Source: Sphingomonadaceae bacterium
GTDB taxonomy: Bacteria > Pseudomonadota > Alphaproteobacteria > Sphingomonadales > Sphingomonadaceae
DNA: 45,577 bases
Reading direction: 5' to 3'
NCBI GenBank assembly: GCA_947476735.1
Contig: CANJRZ010000005.1
Location: forward strand, 1-45,577
The position numbers and the translations under genes were made by a program. Of the stretch, positions 41,951-45,577 are shown piece by piece. Numbering within the stretch: position 1 is the stretch's first letter; each line of letters opens with the position of its first letter. The notes beneath the pieces are model-generated. The model was not told the DNA's origin. It did no database searches and saw only the letters and a program-made list of their open reading frames with translations.

Positions 41951-42703
41951 TCAAACTGCCGTCTCCTGACTTCGCGTATAGCGCCGCGCGCCCTCCGCAG
42001 ATTTGCGGCAGGCTTCAGAGCAAAAGCGCTTCGATTTCACATTGCTGGCGAAGGGGATCCCACACCGCTCGCAGGCCGGCGCTGCGGAAGGCGCGATGGT
42101 ATTGCGGGGGTGATTCGAGATACCAAAATGCGACCCTAGTGATGGCTTAGTTATAAGCGGTGCCAAAGTGGCATCAGGCTCGTTGCTCGAAACAGCCGTC
42201 TTTTCGAACATATCTGACTTGCCTGATGCCGCTGTGGCACCAAGAAAACTGCGCATTGGTGCCGCAGTGGCATCAGATCGGAACGCAGCTGGTGCCACCT
42301 TGGCACCGCCAGATTTCTTTTTCGTGGGGGTCCAACCGAGATAGTCATTCGTCGCTGGCGCGCCCTTGGTGGATACGAAGGTAAGGCGATATTCGCGAGC
42401 TTGGCGCTCCTTCCACTTACCTTCGACATTCACGACGAGGAAACCGTGCTCGACCAGCTGGGCGATGCCCGCGATGACCTTGCGGTTATGGCAGCCGAGC
42501 GATGAGACCAGCTCGCGCTGGCTGATGCCTATTTTGCCGTTGTTATAGCCATTCATCCTGGAAGCGATCTCGAGGAGGATGGCGCGCGCTTCGGCGGAGA
42601 GCGCGCGATAGGCGGCGCTATCGACGAGACATTTGGGGATACCCACCCACTGGCCGCCGCGGTTGTCCGCACGGCAGTCCGCTTTGACCTTGGCGCGGGA
42701 CAT
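41951..42703 (-). CDS. Winged-helix replication/regulator-like protein with zinc finger
   Basis: A 250-aa protein. Residues about 18-110 (WVGIPKCLVDSAAYRALSAEARAILLEIA ... ISQRELVSSLGCHNRKVIAGIAQLVEHGFL) form a winged helix-turn-helix like those of plasmid or phage replication initiators. The middle contains repeated hexapeptides of type (G/D)-A-T-x-A-P encoded by palindromic DNA repeats. The C-terminus has a CERC...FCSEAC zinc-finger pattern. It lies next to an iteron-like region, so an autoregulated replication or copy-control role is plausible but inferred. Confidence 0.7.
   Translation of the reverse strand: MSRAKVKADCRADNRGGQWVGIPKCLVDSAAYRALSAEARAILLEIASRMNGYNNGKIGISQRELVSSLGCHNRKVIAGIAQLVEHGFLVVNVEGKWKERQAREYRLTFVSTKGAPATNDYLGWTPTKKKSGGAKVAPAAFRSDATAAPMRSFLGATAASGKSDMFEKTAVSSNEPDATLAPLITKPSLGSHFGISNHPRNTIAPSAAPACERCGIPFASNVKSKRFCSEACRKSAEGARRYTRSQETAV
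42159..42307. repeat. Four palindromic repeats inside a coding sequence
   Basis: GGTGCC...GGCATC/GGCACC units occur at 42159-42178, 42222-42241 (inverted), 42258-42276 and 42291-42307. All lie in the same codon phase of the winged-helix gene, encoding AKVAP, ATAAP, ATAAS and ATLAP. They may be binding sites of the protein itself. Confidence 0.65.
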
Positions 42704-42720
42704 CGCGGTAGCTCGGTGCG

Positions 42721-42906
42721 CTATTGGTCGGCGTCTACAGAGCGGAACGCCCGCTCAAGCTCGCTCTTCCGAAAATAGAGGGTGCCGCCCTTCTTATGCA
42801 CAGGCAAATGCCCGCGCTCGGCGAGGTGGTAAACTTCGCGAGGAGAGCGCCCGATAAAGTCGGCCGCCTCCTTCGCTCCCTTTAAGAGGTCGTTTGCAAG
42901 CGTCAC
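42721..42906 (-). CDS. Excisionase-like HTH protein
   Basis: A 61-aa DNA-binding protein with the helix-turn-helix/wing pattern of AlpA/excisionase (HTH_17) proteins: KEAADFIGRSPREVYHLAERGHLPVHKKGGTLYFRKSELERAF. It would bind near the attachment sites and steer the integrase towards excision. It is transcribed away from the integrase operon and shares an 85-bp divergent control region containing palindromes. Confidence 0.85.
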   Translation of the reverse strand: MTLANDLLKGAKEAADFIGRSPREVYHLAERGHLPVHKKGGTLYFRKSELERAFRSVDADQ

Positions 42907-42991
42907 TGGAAACTCCTAAATTGCGCAATATTACATAGTTTCCACTAAGGCTTGCTAGCAAGCGGAAAATAACGCAACATTGCGCAATTGT
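42907..42991. promoter_or_regulatory. Divergent operator region with palindromes
   Basis: ATTGCGCAAT, a perfect 10-bp palindrome, occurs at 42920-42929 and 42979-42988, bracketing the perfect palindrome CTTGCTAGCAAG (42951-42962). They lie between the excisionase-like gene and the MerR-like gene, so both promoters are probably controlled by a dimeric repressor binding here. Confidence 0.65.
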
Positions 42992-43585
42992 ATGGAGGGG
43001 CGGTTGAAGCTCAGATTTGGGCAGATTGAAGAGGTGCTCCAGTGCGTCCACTGCATCCCCAAGGGCGAGCGCTCGCAATTTCGCGCCAAGCTTCGAAATC
43101 TCTTTCGCGTAGGTCTCGATCTACCAAGCGGCCGGGTCGGACGACGGGCTAATTACGACATCGCCGATATGCTCAAGCTCGCTTTTGCCGCAGAGATCCT
43201 AGAAATCGGGCTGCCGCCCGAAAAAACGGCGGTTATGGTTGAGGAGGCGTGGAGCCAAATATCCCTCCAACTCTTTGCCATCTGGCGCGGTATGAAGGAT
43301 GACAGATGGGAGCGGCGTTTTCTCGTTGCTTGGCCGGCCGCGCTTACGGAGCCCCATCACAGATTTCAGGTGCTCAGTCTGGAAGAGCTTCAATCGAGGC
43401 TTGCATCGGTCGTCCCTGCTCGGTGCGCGCGCCTTCTGGTCATCGATCCAGCTGCCATCCTCAGCAACATATTATTGGCCATCTCGACCCTTGAGTTCGA
43501 CTTGGCTGGGTTTGAGGCGGAGCTCGATTCGGTGAGTGCCGTCATTCTGAAATACGTCGATCCCAAGACCGGCCATATGAGGTAG
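42992..43585 (+). CDS. MerR-like regulator upstream of integrase
   Basis: 197 aa from ATG 42992 (a TTG at 42980 lies inside the palindrome). The N-terminal part has RANYDIADMLKLAFAAEILEIGLPPEKTAVMVEEAW, which recalls MerR-type DNA-binding domains; the rest is unassigned. It ends 5 bp before the integrase start, so the two are co-transcribed, and is the best candidate to bind the ATTGCGCAAT palindromes. Similar genes often precede integrases in sphingomonad islands, from memory. Confidence 0.65.
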   Translation: MEGRLKLRFGQIEEVLQCVHCIPKGERSQFRAKLRNLFRVGLDLPSGRVGRRANYDIADMLKLAFAAEILEIGLPPEKTAVMVEEAWSQISLQLFAIWRGMKDDRWERRFLVAWPAALTEPHHRFQVLSLEELQSRLASVVPARCARLLVIDPAAILSNILLAISTLEFDLAGFEAELDSVSAVILKYVDPKTGHMR

Positions 43586-43590
43586 ACCCC

Positions 43591-44751
43591 ATGGCGACGA
43601 TCAAGAAGCGCAGCTGGACCAATCGAAGAGGCGAGCACAAGGAGGCTTGGCAACTTCGCTACGTCGACGCCCAAGGGACCGAACGCTCGAAGCAGTTCAC
43701 GAAGAAGGGGGACGCGTCAGCGTATCTCACTCGCGTAAGCTGGGAGCTGGCCCAAGGCACCCACACCCCGGATACGACCAGCGTGACGGTCAGCAAGGCG
43801 GCGGACCTTTGGATCGGCGCGGCCAAGGCCAAGGGTCTCGAGCGGTCAACGATTAAGCAATACGAAGAGTGGGTCAGGCTGCACATCAAACCCTTGCTCG
43901 GTGATAAGAAGCTGTCCCAACTCAACATGCCCGTGGTCGAAGCCTTTAAGGATTCGCTTCTCGAAACGCGGTCCGCGGCTATGGCCGGTAAGGCGCTGAG
44001 CGGCCTCTCGTCCATTCTCACCGAGGCGCAACGCCGGGGCCTCATCGCTCAGAATGTTGCCCGGGGCGTTCGCATCGTACGGTCCAGCCGCGATCGCAAG
44101 AAGGTGGTCATCCCTTCGCGGGAAGATGTGAAGGCCATCCTCAAGCAGGCAGAGAAATGGGGCGATGAACCAGCTCTCCATCCTATGCTGTTGACGGTGG
44201 CACTCGCCGGTCTGCGCTCATCAGAGCTTCGCGGTTTGCAGAAGGCCGACATCGATTTGAAGGCATCTGAGATCACGATCACCCAGCGCGCTGACGCTTG
44301 GGGCGTCATTGGCCCGCCCAAATCGGCGGCTGGACAACGCACTATCCCGATACCGGCTGCGTTGGTTTCCGTCCTTAGGCGGTGGATACTAAGGGCGCCC
44401 AAATCTGACCTTGGGCTCCTCTTCCCGAACTCCGACGGTGGCGTGCGTCTCCATTCAAATCTGTTGAATAGAGAGTATTGGCCCATTCAGATAATGGCCG
44501 GGCTCACGCGGCCTACCGGGGCTCTCGACGAGGAGGGGCAGCCGCTCCACCGCGCCAAGTACGATTTTCACGCCCTACGCCACTATGCGGCGAGCGCATG
44601 GGTCAAGCAAAAGGTCGACCTCAAGCGCCTTACTACTTGGCTTGGCCATGCGAGCGTGCAGATCACGCTCGATACCTATGGACACCTCATCAAGGATGAG
44701 CAGGGTGACGCGGCGATTGCCGCTGCGACGGCGGCGGAGCTGTTCGCCTGA
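43591..44751 (+). CDS. Island tyrosine integrase
   Basis: A 386-aa integrase. An N-terminal arm-binding domain (about 1-60), a SAM-like core-binding domain (SVTVSKAADLWIGAAKAK...LLETRSAAMAGKALSGLSSILTEA, about 62-160) and a catalytic domain follow in order. Catalytic residues: R209 (AGLRSSEL), K244 (PPKSAAGQR), H327-x-x-R330 (HALRHY), H353 (LGHAS) and Y363 (DTYGH). It ends 59 bp before attR and is the obvious enzyme for integration at tRNA-Met. Confidence 0.95.
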   Translation: MATIKKRSWTNRRGEHKEAWQLRYVDAQGTERSKQFTKKGDASAYLTRVSWELAQGTHTPDTTSVTVSKAADLWIGAAKAKGLERSTIKQYEEWVRLHIKPLLGDKKLSQLNMPVVEAFKDSLLETRSAAMAGKALSGLSSILTEAQRRGLIAQNVARGVRIVRSSRDRKKVVIPSREDVKAILKQAEKWGDEPALHPMLLTVALAGLRSSELRGLQKADIDLKASEITITQRADAWGVIGPPKSAAGQRTIPIPAALVSVLRRWILRAPKSDLGLLFPNSDGGVRLHSNLLNREYWPIQIMAGLTRPTGALDEEGQPLHRAKYDFHALRHYAASAWVKQKVDLKRLTTWLGHASVQITLDTYGHLIKDEQGDAAIAAATAAELFA

Positions 44752-44810
44752 ATATCAATCGGACACCGTTCGTACACCTGGCCGAAAATCCGTTATTTTT
44801 CAATAGCAGA

Positions 44811-44867
44811 CAGCGGAATCATAATCCGCGTGTCGGGGGTTCAAGTCCCTCCTCCGCTACCAAGGAA
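44811..44867 (+). repeat. attR: orphan tRNA-Met 3' end
   Basis: Exact 57-bp copy of 93-149. The 5' part of a tRNA is absent here; upstream sequence is T-rich and unrelated. Confidence 0.88.
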
Positions 44868-45298
44868 GATGTCCCGGCCTCGCCAGCGGACCGATTATTT
44901 TCAGATTTGCAGCAGTCGCATGACATCCTTGCTGGCGGCGACCAACGGCGCTGCCGCGAAACGCCGCGCATTGGTGTCAATCTTCTTCAGTCGTACAGAT
45001 GGTTGCCCATCATCCCATGGGCATCCTTCAGCCCGCTGGGGGACAGATCGCCGCCGAAGCCGCTGCGTTCGAGCTTATCTCCGCTTTACGGTATAGCTCT
45101 CCGACCGACGTCCCGTCCTCAGCCTGAGTAAGCGTAAATGCGATTTGCATGTTGCAGGACTACATCTCTTCATCGTTCAATTTGTCTTCTGGTCCACCAG
45201 GTCTGACCTGGAATTCTCCAGTTCAAAACGGTCCAGAAAACATGATGTTGCTGCTGCACGCCAGGGGTTCGGGTCCCCCGGCGTTGACAGCTCGTGGA
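44868..45298. other. Flanking chromosomal intergenic region
   Basis: About 430 bp between attR and the receptor gene. Only short frames of doubtful value are seen. Probably resident chromosome next to the original tRNA. Confidence 0.4.
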
Positions 45299-45577
45299 TC
45301 AGAACTTCGCGCCGAACTCCACACCGATCATTCGGCGGGAGCCAGGTGAGATGAAGGAGCCGCCGAACTCGATCGCGGGGATCACTTCGGCGAGGTACTT
45401 CTTGTCGGTTACGTTGTTGGCGAAAACCGCGAGGCTGTAGCGGTCGGTTTGCAACGCGACGCGCATGTTGAGCACGCCGAAGGTGTCGCGGCGGGCCACG
45501 TCGTACTTGGCATCTCCCACGAACGCCGGGAGCTTTAGTGCCGAGATCGGCAGGAGGCCCGAGAATAGCGTTGGCGC
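45299..45577 (-). CDS. TonB-dependent receptor, C-terminal part (runs off window)
   Basis: The reading frame stays open to the window edge; visible residues include DTFGVLNMRVALQTDRYSLAVFANNVTDKKYL and the terminal strand RMIGVEFGAKF. NVTDKKY and the final aromatic residue are hallmarks of TonB-dependent receptor barrels. Only the last 90 or so residues are in view, so substrate cannot be judged. It lies outside the island. Confidence 0.85.
   Translation of the reverse strand, partial: APTLFSGLLPISALKLPAFVGDAKYDVARRDTFGVLNMRVALQTDRYSLAVFANNVTDKKYLAEVIPAIEFGGSFISPGSRRMIGVEFGAKF

Larger units (their letters stand above)
93..44867. mobile_element. Integrative genomic island at tRNA-Met
   Basis: A 57-bp exact direct repeat (93-149 and 44811-44867) brackets the segment. 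The left copy is the 3' part of an intact tRNA-Met gene and the right copy is an orphan tRNA 3' end. A tyrosine integrase ends 59 bp before the right copy, with an excisionase-like gene nearby. This is the standard signature of site-specific integration into a tRNA gene. No conjugation genes (relaxase, type IV secretion) are seen, so the element is at most mobilizable or decayed. Confidence 0.88.

Noticed and set aside
45017-45127. 36-codon open frame after attR
   Set aside because: Plausible-looking but too short, without a ribosome-binding site or recognised family.

Overview
The window reads as one integrated genomic island in a GC-rich alphaproteobacterium, most likely a sphingomonad (inferred from TonB-receptor and FecI/FecR architecture, gene neighbours and codon use; no taxonomic marker is present). 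An intact tRNA-Met(CAT) lies at 68-144. Its 3' part plus five bases (57 bp, 93-149) is repeated exactly at 44811-44867, just after a tyrosine integrase. These are read as attL and attR of a ~44.7 kb element. Beyond attR lies the edge of a TonB-dependent receptor gene.

Region 1 (about 0.15-11.8 kb) is the most unusual part. It holds about 17 small genes, nearly all orphan or membrane/exported, two of them resembling immunity proteins. They are separated almost one by one by a degenerate repeat of about 30-60 bp. All repeat copies left of a compact 210-aa tyrosine recombinase (4622-5254) face one way and all copies right of it face the other, whatever the strand of the genes. An IS1182-like element (5376-6927) has landed inside the repeat next to the recombinase. 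The layout resembles an integron cassette array, but the repeats are not classical attC sites. A REP-like intergenic repeat family is the main alternative.

Region 2 (about 12-38.3 kb) is a high-GC surface-glycan and envelope cluster. A nine-gene minus-strand operon (22528 to 13238) runs: exported barrel-like protein, ECF sigma factor, FecR anti-sigma, STN-type TonB receptor, DUF2334 deacetylase, flippase-like membrane protein, DUF2141 protein, two GT4 glycosyltransferases. Around it are two more GT4 enzymes, three paralogous TagB/TagF-like glycerophosphotransferases, an asparagine synthase, a Wzx-like flippase, an exported endonuclease/exonuclease/phosphatase protein, a tripartite RND efflux operon and a PAP2 phosphatase. 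Several convergent gene pairs overlap at their 3' ends.

Region 3 (about 38.3-44.8 kb) looks less GC-rich. It has a ferritin-like/GtrA/GT4 operon, a ~1.3 kb gene-poor stretch with iteron-like repeats, a winged-helix protein whose gene contains four palindromic repeats, an excisionase-like HTH protein, a MerR-like regulator and the island integrase. The last four look like the element's maintenance and excision module, with palindromic operators between the divergent genes.
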